64,000 nt of DNA from the NCBI RefSeq assembly GCF_022539505.1, contig NW_025899911.1, positions 186,001 through 250,000 on the forward strand. Reading direction: 5' to 3'. Made by a program: the position numbers and the translations under genes. The stretch comes from Lolium rigidum (taxonomy: Eukaryota; Streptophyta; Magnoliopsida; Poales; Poaceae). The first letter of the stretch is position 1. Each line of letters begins with the position of its first letter. Below are positions 24,401-35,142 of the stretch, one piece after another. The notes below the pieces were generated by a model that was not told where the DNA came from, searched no databases, and saw nothing but the letters and a program-made list of their open reading frames with translations.

Positions 24401-24560
24401 GTCCTACGCGTCCACCGTTGCACGTCTGCACGTCTTGGACTTCTGCAACGCGACACGCTTCCACGATTGCATGTCTTCGACTGTTCGACATCTGCACCGC
24501 GACCCGCGTCTACGCGTGAACAATTGCACGTCTTCCATTTCTGCACCGCAACACGCGTCC
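24400..24560 (+). repeat. Degenerate tandem repeat, TGCACGTCTTC type
   Basis: About three imperfect units of roughly 60 bp, each with a TTGCA-CGTCTT core followed by TTCTGCA-CGCGAC, e.g. at 24417, 24467 and 24521. ORFs over it are by-products. Confidence 0.5.
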
Positions 24561-25339
24561 TCGAGTCTAACCCTGAAAATTTAGATATACTCAGGTATAA
24601 CCTCGAGTATTATACTAGTGTGCTCAGTTTTCCCCTTGAGTGCTAATACTGGCTAGTGCAATATGCTCAGTTTTACCCTCAAGTGGCTGGTCAACAGAGA
24701 CTCAACAAATGGAATTAACTAGTTAAATGAGTCATTTAATATGCAAAAAAATCCGAAAAATAGTGGCACTTACTCATGGAGTCTTTACCACAAATTGTCA
24801 CTTCTCAAAACATAGATAAGTTATAGATAAATCAAGTTTTACCACAAATTGCCACTTCTCAAATCACCTAGTAGCTATGAAGGTGCATGGTTTTTCCACA
24901 ATAAGCCCTTCCCAAAACAGCTTTCCCCAAAACATACTTTGTCTAAATGAAGCCACAATTCTCACACTCATGTATATTTGTATTGCAAATAGTTTGAGGT
25001 AGTCCAAGATGGGTTTCATTGTACAAAACACGTATTTTCCATTTTTTAAATCTCATATTTGAATCCCTTAGTCTGTTTATTACACAGGTGCCCTTGGTTT
25101 CTTGATACTATTCAGTTTTGCCCTCTCCCTCCACAAATTCTCGCAGACGTGCAACATTGCCCTGATTGGTCTAGCCCATGTCATGCGGATCGTGCCTGCC
25201 GACCGTTGATCATATGATCTAACGGGCAGGATAACCCCTCTCTCTCTCTGTCGGCGGTTACCTTCCACTCTCTAAGTATGCTAAAGGGCGGTTTTCTTTA
25301 TTATTTTTCACGCGCTAAAAATTATAAACTCTTTTAGGC
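24560..25339. other. Intergenic, no gene seen
   Basis: AT-rich sequence upstream of the zinc-finger gene. It includes GTGCTCAGTTTTCCCC (about 24627), whose reverse complement recurs at about 27217, and a CT microsatellite near 25238-25250. No credible ORF. Confidence 0.5.
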
Positions 25340-25565
25340 ATTACTTTTCACGCAAAAAATGATAAACCATCACCGATTTGTTGGTGCCATTAATTTTCAC
25401 GCAAAAAATGATAAACCATCACCGATTTGTTGTATCCATTACTTTTCACGCAAAAAATGATAAACCATCACCGATTTGTTGTATCCATTACTTTTCACGC
25501 AAAAAAAAGATAAACCATCACCGATTTCTTGTAGCCATTACTATTCACGGTAAAAATGATAAACG
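25340..25565 (+). repeat. 49-bp tandem array, about 4.6 copies
   Basis: Units start at 25340, 25389, 25438, 25487 and 25537. Each reads ATTA-TTTTCACGC, an A-run, GATAAACCATCACCGATTT and TTG-A/G-T-GCC. Units 2 and 3 are nearly identical; unit 4 has a longer A-run and unit 5 is partial. The 95-codon frame at 25378-25665 exists only because the unit lacks stops in that frame. Confidence 0.92.
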
Positions 25566-25601
25566 AAACAATCTATCTATCTCTGTATTTGAAGTTTGGA
25601 A

Positions 25602-26245
25602 GGGTTCACCATCTACTTATGTTAACTTTCGAGGTTTTGACCTGAAAATCAAATGGGTATTATAAAGGGAAATAAAAGTTCAAAAAAAATGTAAAAACGA
25701 AACAATCTACCTATCTTTGTATAGAAGATCGTCTGCATGATTTTTGAGGTCATTTAGAGAAGGTAGGAAAAAATCTCTTTAATTTGAGAAGGTCGAAAAA
25801 ACCTAACTTGTTACAAAAGCTGGTTTCAGTGAGACCTAACCAAATTTGGCATACATGATGCCATACCTATAATAACAAGGAATATCTAAAAGGGAAAGTT
25901 TCAAAAAATTTGAAATTTAGGGCGAAAATGATGCCATACATGATGCTCTTTTTCGAGGTGTTGACCTGAAAATCAATTGGGTATTATAAAGGGAAATAAA
26001 AAGTTCGAAAAATATAAAAACGAAACAATCTATCTATCTATGTATAGAAGATCAGCTGTATGAAATTTGAGGTCATTTAGAGAAGGTAGAAAAAATCACC
26101 TTGTTAGAAAAGCTGGTTTCAGTGAGACGAAACGGCATGCGTTTAAGCAAAGTGATTTTTTCGAACATCTCCAAATGACCCTAAATTTGCCATACATGAT
26201 GCCATACGTGTAACAACAAGGAAACCTATCTAAAAAGTATCAAAA
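25602..26245 (+). repeat. ~300-bp direct duplication
   Basis: 25602-25895 and 25948-26245 share the order TTGACCTGAAAATCAA, GGGTATTATAAAGGGAAATA, AAAACGAAACAATCTA, GAGGTCATTTAGAGAAGGTA, AAGCTGGTTTCAGTGAGAC, ATACATGATGCCATAC. The copies differ by small indels and one 40-bp replacement. No coding potential. Confidence 0.85.
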
Positions 26246-27499
26246 AAGTTTGCCCAACCGTATAGCTCTATCAAAAAGAACCTCACCATGGCGCTAGTAT
26301 AATTTTGGGCTTAGTTACAAACTTTTGTTACCTAACCTTCAACACGAAACTTGTTTCAAATTCATTTTGGCGTACAAGAAACAAATCCCACCTTGATTCG
26401 AGCACCATAGCCTCCAAACGATGCTGATGCCGATATCGGCATGGTCAGAATGGCTATGCTCGCCGCCACTGCTAGGTCACCGTCGGGATGCACCCTCAAT
26501 CCCGTCCCCTCATTCGATCACTGACACACCAGAGATACCACCGAGGCCAATGCCGAACGTACATGCTGATGCCAATGCCGAACATGCATGCACGCCGCTG
26601 TGGGCACGACCACGCCGCCCCGCTATGCTGGACGCCACAGACCACCGCGAGGTCTTTCCCTTCGCCACCACACTCTTCTAGCACCCATCTATACACGTCA
26701 GAAAGGAGAGACACTAGTTTTCTCTACATTGCTCGCGTTTGTGTCGGAAACGGTCAGTCAAAATTTTGAGGTAGTCGTCGATGTCGTCGACCATTTCTTC
26801 TTTTCTTTGCATGGTTAAACGCGTCTAGTTCATATCTATCTAATGCGTCTGGTCTCGCCTCATGCAGTTCTTTGTGGACGTCGATCTCATCTCGGCACCC
26901 CGCAGGCCACCTCCTCCGTGCCATCGCTGTAGAGCTCCGTTTAAAAACCTATTCCTACCCGTGTATTGCCCCTTGTATCAGCGTCATGGCCCCACTTGTC
27001 ATTCGATATACCGAAGCCCCACTCGTGCACGTTTTGGTCAGGGATACAGCGATGCTTACGGTCAAACAAAGATGGATGGTCTGACGTGTCTTTGCGGGCT
27101 CTACGTGGCCCCACTAGTCAGAAGATAACGGTCAACCGTCGGGCAACCAGCCGTTACAGCACCTGTCATGGTTTCAGACAAGGTCTTGGAAAAAACTAAG
27201 GAAAAACTAAGGAGGTGGGGAAAACTGAGCACAACTAAGGAACAGAGGGCACAAAAATAGAAATCCCTTTTTATTACTCCTTATGGCTATATATCATGTA
27301 ATGTAATCTCAAATTCTGAAGGCATGTCTATTAATCGCTTCAGCTTCCTTTTGCTGTTTGTAATATCTATGGTTCAAGATGCAGGCTAGATGAAAGAATT
27401 GGTTAACAAGACAATTCTTTCAAGTGGGGGCCTTTGGAGATTCAGGTTGAACTACCCAGGGGTGTGGATGGTAATTAAAATTAAATTGTTGCGGTACAT
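26246..27499. other. Intergenic, no gene recognised
   Basis: 26400-26700 is GC-richer and has overlapping frames on both strands (the longest 93 codons), none with a recognisable domain or good start context. 27140-27250 is rich in AACTAAGGA and carries GGGGAAAACTGAGCAC, the inverse of the 24627 motif. Possibly the interior of an old DNA transposon. Confidence 0.4.
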
Positions 27500-28800
27500 T
27501 TTTTTTTTGGTACGTCTTTGCTCAATTCTTCCATGTACACCCAATTAACCGGGTTACACTGCACATACGCTTCATGCATGTATGAATTACATGACCATCT
27601 TTGCAGAACATCTGCGTAAATAGTATCTCAATTTTAAGGATTCTTACACTATAAAAGTATGTGTTGTTTACGGTTGCCTTGAATATGCAGATTATATATT
27701 ATGGCAGACTGAAATACTCACTTGTGGATATATAGGTAAACCATGCTGATCTCTACCTTTGAATAATGTTGTTTTGGCATGCCTAATTTGTGTGTTAAAT
27801 TTATATCCTACACGGCAGTAATGTGCTGTCCATATGAAAAGGTCATCTAATTGTGTTGTTATCCTCCACCTCCCCGCAGAGGGCACAAAGGACTGTAGAG
27901 GGCCCCCTACACCTCCGGATGTTTTCATTCGACGACCAGAGTTTCCTAGCCAGCTGCCAAAGTAAGATTCACACCTTCATGGGAATCTTGATCCACCAGA
28001 GGTTACTGAAGTGCTTGGTAGGGGTGCCCTGACAGAGATTAAGGTACAACGAGCGAATTGTGAATCTCCTCGAAGTTTCCAACACCCATGCAATCTTATC
28101 CTGCAAATCCGAGATGGGGGGTAGCGTGACTTCTCTCATGAGATTAGCCCATTCGATTCTTTCACCAGGGCCCAACTCCCGATGGAACAGAAGGTTCCAA
28201 GCATCCCCTCGGCAGGAAGATTCCACCGAGGCCTCCTGATCAGCTGCAATGGCAAACAGTGTGAGAAACCTAGCACACAGGGGCCCCGACACCTGCCACC
28301 AGTCCCGCCAAAAGCTCGTCGCCTTCCCATTATGGACCGCGTGTTTGCCCCCCAAGCGAAACAGATGTTTAAGCTTCTGGACTGAATTCCATAATTGTGA
28401 ACCAGGTCGGTGTGAGTCCAACAACAAGTCCTTATCCCTCAGGTATTTATTCCGTAAAATCTCCGCCCACAGGCCTTACTCGCCAGAGTACAGCCTCCAG
28501 ATCCACTTGACCATTAGGCAGGCATTCATCAGCCGTGTATCGACAATGCCAAAACCCCCTCTTTGGTTTACAGACCGCAGACCACTGTACTCAATGGTAC
28601 TTGCGTTTGGTATTGTTGGCTTCCAAATAGAAGCGTGAACGATGCTTATCCATAGTGATGTGCGGCCCCTCCCTCAGGAGACATACCGCCATGGCATGAA
28701 GGGGCAACCTGGACAAGCACGGGTTGATCAAGGTCAGCCTAGCCGCAGAAGACATAAGTGATCTCCATGTCGTAAAATTGAACTCTGGACGAAAAGAAAA
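27500..28800 (-). pseudogene. LINE fragment (3' end of an L1-type ORF2)
   Basis: Minus-strand frames at 28427-27969 and 27928-27692 read as the C-terminal part of a plant LINE. They show W-R-D-W-W, an R-F-T-I-R-S-L-Y stretch and the zf-RVT-type tail typical after plant LINE reverse transcriptases. A broken continuation upstream (28800-28430) includes L-I-N-P-C-L-S-R-L. A run of ten T at 27500-27509 on the plus strand would be the poly(A) tail. Endonuclease and most of the polymerase are missing, consistent with 5' truncation. Confidence 0.65.
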
Positions 28801-29063
28801 TTAACTTTCAGCAATCTACTAACTAATTTGGTGGTGCCGAAGCGATTCGAGAATATTCGGTGGCCGGTGGCAGAGCGATTTTTGAAGATTTAGTGGCCGA
28901 TTGCGGTTAGAGAGGAAGGCAGGGGTAGCGCACGGAAGTTGTGTATGCGCAACGTTAAATTTGTTTTGCGACATGTGGTTCATATTGCAAATTTACAGCA
29001 CAAGAAGCAAACATTAGACATGCCCTTTTTTTTTCCATCACCATATAGCCGTATGGCATCCGT

Positions 29064-29078
29064 GGGAGCACTGTCTTT
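29064..29078. repeat. Target-site duplication (left) of LINE 29079-33100
   Basis: GGGAGCACTGTCTTT, identical to 33101-33115. Rejoining the copies restores continuous flanking sequence. Confidence 0.9.
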
Positions 29079-29201
29079 TTTTTTTTGACCTGGACTACGG
29101 CGGGCTTACGCCAGCCTGAACATTTTATATATCAACACAACAAGCATACATGGATCATTACAAAAGTTTTGGAGGACAGAGAGAAAAAGGGGGATGGAGT
29201 C

Positions 29202-30086
29202 TCAGGGAGGATCATGGCCATTACACCAGTTATTAAGAAGAGAGGTAGAGGAGGGAGTGTTACAGCGGTAAGCCCAAAGTCTAATGTCTTCAATGCATCT
29301 TCGAGAGACCGTGGGAAGATCCTCGTCGAGCCCGTTGAAGGTCTGGGCATTCCTTTGCTTCCAAATAGTCCAAGCGATGGCAGTATTGATGGTAGACTCC
29401 TCATAGGTGCGGCAGTGCGATAACCAAAAGTCGTCAAAGGTGGCAGAGGACATATTGTCGAAGTCGTGGTGGAAGAGGCGCCAGACTTGCTTGGCGCGGG
29501 GGCAGAGCAGCAGGAGGTGGTCCGTATCTTCATCGAGGGGGCAGGCGAGGCAGGTGGCAGAATTGCAAAGGTGGTGTCTGAACCGCCGCTCATTGGTTGG
29601 AAGACGCTTTTTCCGAGCAAGCCAGCAGAAGATCTTGCACTTAAGAGGGGCAGCACTCCTCCAAATTGTGGTCGCCACATCATCGACCTGCAGATGGCTG
29701 AAAGTAGAGGCATAGAGGTGTTTGTTTGAGAGTTTTTTGTTCGTGAGACGGCAAACTCTAATATCCGGATTACCGAGGTTCAGGTGCACCGAGTGTAGCT
29801 CAACGGCAAGGGCACGAAGCTCAGACACCGCAGCAACGGAGAGGCGGGGGACCAGAAAGTGGCGAAAGTCCCGAGAGAGGGCAGTGGCGACATTAAGGTT
29901 AGGGCGGGCGGAGTGAGAGAACAGGATAGGAAAGCGATCATGGAGTGTGGAGTTGCCCAACCAGAGATCGAACCAAAAGGCAGTCGAAGTCCCATTACCA
30001 ACGGTCACATTTGAGATGGCACGAAATCTGTCAATGCCAGCAAGGATGTCCTTCCATTTTTTTTTGCGTAGACGATGTCCTTCCAA
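29202..30086 (-). pseudogene. LINE ORF2 C-terminal zinc-binding (zf-RVT) region
   Basis: 294-codon frame. A-P-L-K-C-K-I-F-C-W-L-A is followed by R-L-P-T-N-E-R, C-x2-C-P-L-D-E-D-T-D-H-L-L-L-L-C-P and V-W, the classic plant LINE zf-RVT pattern. It overlaps the end of the polymerase frame (30005) in another frame, so an indel separates them. Confidence 0.85.
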
Positions 30087-32236
30087 ATGGGGGTGTCGAG
30101 ATAGTGCTGGTCCCCCATATCATGGTTCCCATTCCAGCCGTATTGGCGGCGAAACCAGCAAACCCACGGAGCTGAGGAGTCGGAATGGAGTTTTGTGAGG
30201 AACTTTGTGAGGAGGGCGGAGTTCTGGGCCTGGATAGAAAGAACACCAAGCCCCCCAAGTTTTTTGGGGGTGCAGACATCGGTCCAGCCAACTTTACAGT
30301 GACCACCATTGCAGGTTTCCTCCCCAGTCCAGAGGAAGGCGCGTCTACGTTTATCAATTGCTTCAATGACGCCAGCGGGGAGGAGGCCAGCACTCATGGC
30401 ATGAGCAAGCATAGCGGCGAGGACAGAGTTGACAAGAAGGAGGCGCCCCCCAATCGGAAGGCATCTGCCGCGCCAGCCAGAAAGCCGCATGTCGCTTTTG
30501 GACATGATAGGCGCAAAATCAGCGAAACGAAGCTTGTGCGTGGAGAGGGGGAGACCAAGGTAGGTCTGAGGGAAGGAAGATACGGCGCATCCAAATGTGG
30601 ACGCCATATCTAGGGTAGAGTCTAGTATGGTTTTTATGGGAACAAAGGTACTTTTGTGGAAATTGATGACCAGGCCAGTGGCAGCAGAAAAGGTGTCGAG
30701 AACGTTTTTGAGGTTGGCGACATGCTCCGGGATAGCCCTAATGATAATGAGGGTACCATCAGCATATTGAAGAATGGGGCAGAGAAGGTCATCAACAAGC
30801 GGGTGGAGAAGGAGACCGTCTCGAGATGCTTGGAGGAGCATCTGTTGAAGAACATCCGCAACGATGTTGAAAAGAAAGGGGGACAGCGGATCTCCCTGCC
30901 GAAGCCCTCTGCGGCACTGAATCCAGGGACCAGGGATGCCATTGAGCAGCACCGCAGTTTGGCTAGTGCGGTTAATCATTTTAATCCAGTCACGCCAAAG
31001 AGGGGGAAAACCTTTAGCTTCAAGAATCCGGTCAAGAGCATCCCAACTAATGGAATCAAAGGCCTTGCGGAAGTCCAGCTTGAACACAGCCGCGGGGGAA
31101 TTGCGTCTGTGGCAAGCCTGGACGATGTCAGCGGCGTAGAAAAAGTTTTCAGCAATGGAACGACCAGAGATAAACCCAGTTTGGTCGGGGTGAACCAAGT
31201 AAGGAATGAGGTTCCGAAGGCGAAGGGTAAGGCATTTGGTATGAACTTTTAAGCAACAATTTTGTAGAGAAATGGGCCAGAAGTTATCAGGAGTATTCGC
31301 ACCCTCCTTCTTTGGTAGGAGGACTATGTACGATTTATTGATGGGTCGGAGATCGGTTTTAAGGGAGTGGAAATCTGCAAGGGACGCTTGCAGGCAATGT
31401 TTAACGAGGTCCCAGTTGCGCTTAAAAAAGGACGGGCCAAAGCCGTCAGGGCCAGGGCTAGAGTTATCCTTCATGGAGAAAAGGGCGGTTTTTATTTCTT
31501 CAGGGGTAAAAGGGGATACAAGAGAAGCGGCTTGGCAGGGGCTGAGGGAGGTGGGAGCAACCAGGGAAGAGAGATCAAAAATGGCAGAAGCAGGGAGAGG
31601 GGCGTCCAGAAGGCCTTTGAAGAAGGTGTGCAGGATGGAGGCCTTGGCATGGTGGGAGAAAACAGGGTTGCCGTCACCATCATTTAAGCTCTTGATCTGG
31701 TTTTTTTGCAGGCGACCCGAGGCGCAGAGATGGAAATAGCGAGAGTTTTCGTCTCCGAGGGTGCAGTGTTTAATTTTGGCCCGTTGCCGCCAATAAGTAG
31801 CCCGGTCAGAGTTTTTGTTGCTAAGATTGAGTTTAACAAGGGTGCGAAGGCTTTGTTCAAGGCGGGAGAGGGGGCGAGTTTCCTCCAGCCTATCCAGGAG
31901 GGAGATAACGGTCCTGCAGTTGAGCAAGTAGACCGAGGGTAGCTTGCGAGCTCTGGCCCAGGTCCGAGCTGCTGATCTAACCCGCTTAAGTCGAAGGCAG
32001 AGGCTGCTGACGGGGGAGAGGTGGGAGTGGGAGGGGCCTACGCTGTTCCAATTGCAGGAGACAAGAGGCAAGAAGGAGTGGTGAGAGAGCCAGGAGTTCT
32101 CTAGGCGAAAGACAGTGCTCCTAGGCGCTTTAGAGGAGGCCGCCAGATGAAGAGGGACATGGTCAGACGTAGGCCGAGTGGAGGAGGTAAGAGTGGTGTC
32201 CGGAAGGGCAAAGCTCCATTCCGGATTGACGAGCAC
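30005..32236 (-). pseudogene. LINE ORF2 reverse transcriptase, catalytically altered
   Basis: 743-codon frame covering the fingers and palm. F-K-L-D-F-R-K-A-F-D (residues 385-394) carries the first catalytic Asp; G-L-R-Q-G-D-P-L-S-P follows at 444-453. The active-site box reads Y-A-D-G-T (491-495, plus strand 30766-30752) where Y-A-D-D is needed, and the usual F-R-P-I-S-L is F-W-P-I-S-L. The frame is long and open but the enzyme is predicted to be inactive. Confidence 0.9.
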
Positions 32237-32237
32237 C

Positions 32238-32942
32238 CTATCTAACCGAGCGAGGATGGGAGGGTCCTGCTAGTTGGATCTCAAGGAGGCTAAGGGTATT
32301 GATGAAGTCGTTGAAGGAGGCAGTTTCCTGGGAGTTAATGTTCCCGTTGGACTTGTCACGGGGAGCTCGAACAAGGTTGAAGTCACCCATGATAGCAGAG
32401 GGGCCAGAGAGGTTAGTGAAAGCATCGGAAAGGGAAACAAGAAAAGACTGCTTGAGCTCATGGAGGCAAGGGCCATAGACATTGATGACAGAGAAGGTGA
32501 GGTTGTCGGCCTTCATGGCAAAGGTGGTAGTGACAGAGAAGTCGTTGATAGAATGGTCGAGGAGCTGAAGGAGCCGATCATCCCAAGCAGTGAGGATGCC
32601 TCCCGAAGATCCTTCCGAAGGCTTGAAAACGAAGGATCGCAGGGAAGGTGGGAGAAAGGAGGTAGCAAGGAAGGGGGTGATGGTAGCCAACTTGGTCTCT
32701 TGGAAGCACAGAATCGCAGGAAGGTTAGCCTCGATAGCAGCTCTAACATCATCGCGCTTACGACGAGCACCAAGACCGCGGACATTCCAGCACTGGAAAA
32801 GGAGCTTAACTAACATGACAGTCCAAACAGCACCAAGGAAAATAGGAATAAAAGTTAAAGGCAGCAAAGCTGATCCACCAATAGAGGGTACGGTTACAAG
32901 GGCACATCTGGCCCTGAATAAAGAGAGGACGAAGCGAAACAT
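32238..32942 (-). pseudogene. LINE ORF2 endonuclease domain (EEP family)
   Basis: The frame contains C-W-N-V-R-G-L-G (the N of the metal site), C-F-Q-E-T-K-L (catalytic Glu), G-G-I-L-T-A-W-D, N-V-Y-G-P and M-G-D-F-N-L (D/N pair). The end is damaged: where plant LINEs continue through a W-S-N and D-R motif into the polymerase, this frame runs to a stop two bases before the RT frame. Confidence 0.85.
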
Positions 32943-33100
32943 AGCGATAAGCGCTCAGGTAGACCAAACAGGACTCAGGCTGGAAACCAGTCAGCCCAGG
33001 TCGTCCAGAATTTGTAGATTGAGCAGCTCTCCGGGCAAGAGGATCGACTAGGGAGGTGGACAGCGGGCAGGCGGCATGGAACAGGAGGCGACCGATCATG

Positions 33101-33115
33101 GGGAGCACTGTCTTT
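33101..33115. repeat. Target-site duplication (right) of the LINE
   Basis: GGGAGCACTGTCTTT, matching 29064-29078. Confidence 0.9.
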
Positions 33116-33547
33116 AGCCATTCATGCTTTAAAAATCAAACATTTAGACACCAGATTTATTTCATATCTGTTGAAAATGCTAAGCTCTTGGAAGAAGTCA
33201 TGGTGAGCCAAGAAACGCAGTATGCATGTCTTTCTTTGCCGACGACTTCGTTTGTCTTTCCATCGGATTGCGATGTGTAGTATTTACCAGATCTTAAACG
33301 GTGATGTAATCAAATGGAGACTTGATCTTAATCTCACAAGTTGGAACTGAAGAGTGTCAAAACTCAAAATATGACTACAACTGCAAACGTCGCTGCTAGG
33401 CACCGAACAGTTTGGTACCCACTACAACTACAACTTCAAACGTGCAATCTTTAAACCGGAGCAGCAAGCTCCGCGCGGTGCAGCCCGCGTGAAATCGAAT
33501 TTCCCGCCATCTCGTCTGGGCATCATCTTTGTGCTTCGAGGTGCCCA

Positions 33548-33553
33548 TATATT
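33548..33553 (+). promoter_or_regulatory. TATA box of the UGT gene
   Basis: CATATATTG in an otherwise mixed-composition stretch, 119 bp before the ATG at 33667. Transcription would start near 33580, giving a leader of about 85 nt. The promoter is bounded by the LINE about 430 bp upstream. Confidence 0.5.
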
Positions 33554-33666
33554 GATTCACTTGCTAGCAACTGTATGCCTGACAGTATCCTGGACAAAGT
33601 GTTCGATCGCTCTTGCGTTCATCAATCATAACATCGACATTCTCCGGCGCCGATAGAGCTTTCGCA

Positions 33667-35142
33667 ATGTGGTCGTCGGACGACGGGGCGCCGCGCATGT
33701 ACTTCATCCCGTTCCCGACGCCGGGCCACGCGCTGCCGATGTCGGACCTGGCCCGCCTCTTCGCGTCCCGCGGCGCCGACGCCACCCTCGTCCTCACGCA
33801 CGCCAACGCCGCCAGGCTCGGCGGCCCCGTGGCCCGCGCGGCCGCCTCGGGCCTCCGCATCCGCGTCCACGCGCTCCGGCTGCCTGCCGAGGCAGCCGGG
33901 CTCAGGGGCGGGCACGAGAGCGCCGACGACCTCCCCACCCGCGAGGACGCGGGCCCGTTCGCCGTCGCCGTGGACCTCCTGGCGCCGCTCTTCGCTGACC
34001 TCCTGCGCCGCCACCCCGCCGACGCGGTCGTGTTTGACGGCGTCCTCCCGTGGGCCGCCACCGCTGCGCCCGAGCTCGGCATCCCGCGGTACGCCTTCAC
34101 CGGTACGGGCTGCTTCGCGCTCTCCGTGCAGCGGTCTCTCCTGCTACACACCCCGCAGGATCGCGTCGCATCGCCCACCGAGCCGTTCCTCGTGCCGGGG
34201 CTCCCGGACGCGGTGCGGCTCACCAGGTCCAGGCTCGCCGAGGCGACGCTCCCCGGCGCGGACTCGCGGGAGTTCATGAACCGCATGTTCGACATCGAGC
34301 GCGCCACGGCCGGGTGGGTCGTCAACTCCTTCGCGGGCCTCGAGGAGAGGTACATGGAGCACTACGAGAGGGACACCGGGAAGCCGGTGTTCGCCGTCGG
34401 GCCGGTCTGCCTCGTAAACGGCGACGGCGACGACGTCCTGGAGCGCGGCCGAGGCGGGGAGACGGGTGCCGCCGCGGAGGCCGCGCGCGTTCTGGGCTGG
34501 CTCGACACGAAGCCCGCCCGGTCGGTGGTGTACGTCTGCTTCGGCAGCCTCACCCGCTTCCCGCGCGAGCAGGTGGCCGAGCTCGGCATGGGACTCGCCG
34601 ACTCCGGCGCGAACTTCGTCTGGGTGATCGGGGACAAGAACGCTCCGCCGCTCCCCGACGTGGAAGCAGCAGCGAGGGGCCGCGGGCTGCTGGTCAGGGG
34701 GTGGGCGCCGCAGGTGGCCGTGCTGAGGCATGCGGCGGTGGGCGCGTTCGTGACGCACTGCGGGTGGGGCGCGGTGACCGAGGCGGCGTCGGCTGGAGTC
34801 CCCGTGGTGGCGTGGCCGGTGTTCGCGGAGCAGTTCTACAACGAGGCGCTGGTGGTGGGAGTCGCCGGCACGGGCGTCAGCGCCGGCGCGGAGAGGGGGT
34901 ACGTGTGGGGAGGCGAGGAGCTGGGCGGGGTGGTGGTGGGCAGGGAGAAGGTGGCGGAGAGGGTCCGCGCGGCAATGGCGGACGAGGCGCTGAGGCGGAG
35001 GGCAGGGGAGATGGGGGAGCTCGCGCGGCGGGCGGTGGAGGTGGGAGGGTCGTCGTACAAGGCCGCCGGGGCGTTGCTGGATGATGTGCTACGCCGGCGA
35101 TCGACGACACGGGGGCTGACGAGGGGAGGCGGCGCGTCCTGA
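33667..35142 (+). CDS. Family 1 UDP-glycosyltransferase
   Basis: Single-exon, 491-aa cytosolic enzyme that moves a sugar from a UDP-sugar to a small acceptor such as a phenolic, terpenoid or hormone. The start is the ATG at 33667 (G at -3); the frame extends upstream to 33613 only through a TTG. Catalytic His is H21 (P-T-P-G-H), with its partner Asp likely D124 (V-F-D-G-V). The 44-residue PSPG sugar-donor box spans 346-389, from W-A-P-Q to F-A-E-Q; the final Gln suggests UDP-glucose. The box has H-C-G-W-G-A where most plant UGTs have H-C-G-W-N-S. Sequence around the box (A-E-Q-F-Y-N-E-A-L-V) resembles UGT73-like enzymes. The reading frame is clean and GC-rich, unlike the decayed repeats around it. 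The acceptor cannot be read from sequence. Confidence 0.93.
   Translation: MWSSDDGAPRMYFIPFPTPGHALPMSDLARLFASRGADATLVLTHANAARLGGPVARAAASGLRIRVHALRLPAEAAGLRGGHESADDLPTREDAGPFAVAVDLLAPLFADLLRRHPADAVVFDGVLPWAATAAPELGIPRYAFTGTGCFALSVQRSLLLHTPQDRVASPTEPFLVPGLPDAVRLTRSRLAEATLPGADSREFMNRMFDIERATAGWVVNSFAGLEERYMEHYERDTGKPVFAVGPVCLVNGDGDDVLERGRGGETGAAAEAARVLGWLDTKPARSVVYVCFGSLTRFPREQVAELGMGLADSGANFVWVIGDKNAPPLPDVEAAARGRGLLVRGWAPQVAVLRHAAVGAFVTHCGWGAVTEAASAGVPVVAWPVFAEQFYNEALVVGVAGTGVSAGAERGYVWGGEELGGVVVGREKVAERVRAAMADEALRRRAGEMGELARRAVEVGGSSYKAAGALLDDVLRRRSTTRGLTRGGGAS

Larger units (their letters stand above)
29079..33100 (-). mobile_element. 5'-truncated L1-type LINE with 15-bp target duplication
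   Basis: A 4.0-kb element on the minus strand. The 3' end abuts a T-run (poly(A) on its own strand, to 29086) and both sides carry GGGAGCACTGTCTTT. It encodes endonuclease, reverse transcriptase and a zinc-binding tail in order, but has only about 160 bp before the endonuclease frame, so ORF1 is lost. Target-primed reverse transcription explains both the truncation and the long duplication. It lies between the other LINE fragment and the UGT promoter. Confidence 0.92.

Noticed and set aside
25340..25565. CRISPR-like array of ~49-bp units
   Set aside because: There are no unique spacers; the whole unit repeats, and this is a plant genome.
26421..26769. His/Pro-rich overlapping frames
   Set aside because: Three phases open at once in a GC-rich patch, with no motif.
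33613..33666. Upstream extension of the UGT frame by 18 residues
   Set aside because: It begins at TTG, not ATG; family N-termini fit the ATG at 33667.
33564..34355. Long antisense frame over the UGT gene (and GC-rich frames at 34050-35084 and 34144-34758)
   Set aside because: By-products of high GC at third positions; only the 33667-35142 frame has UGT motifs.
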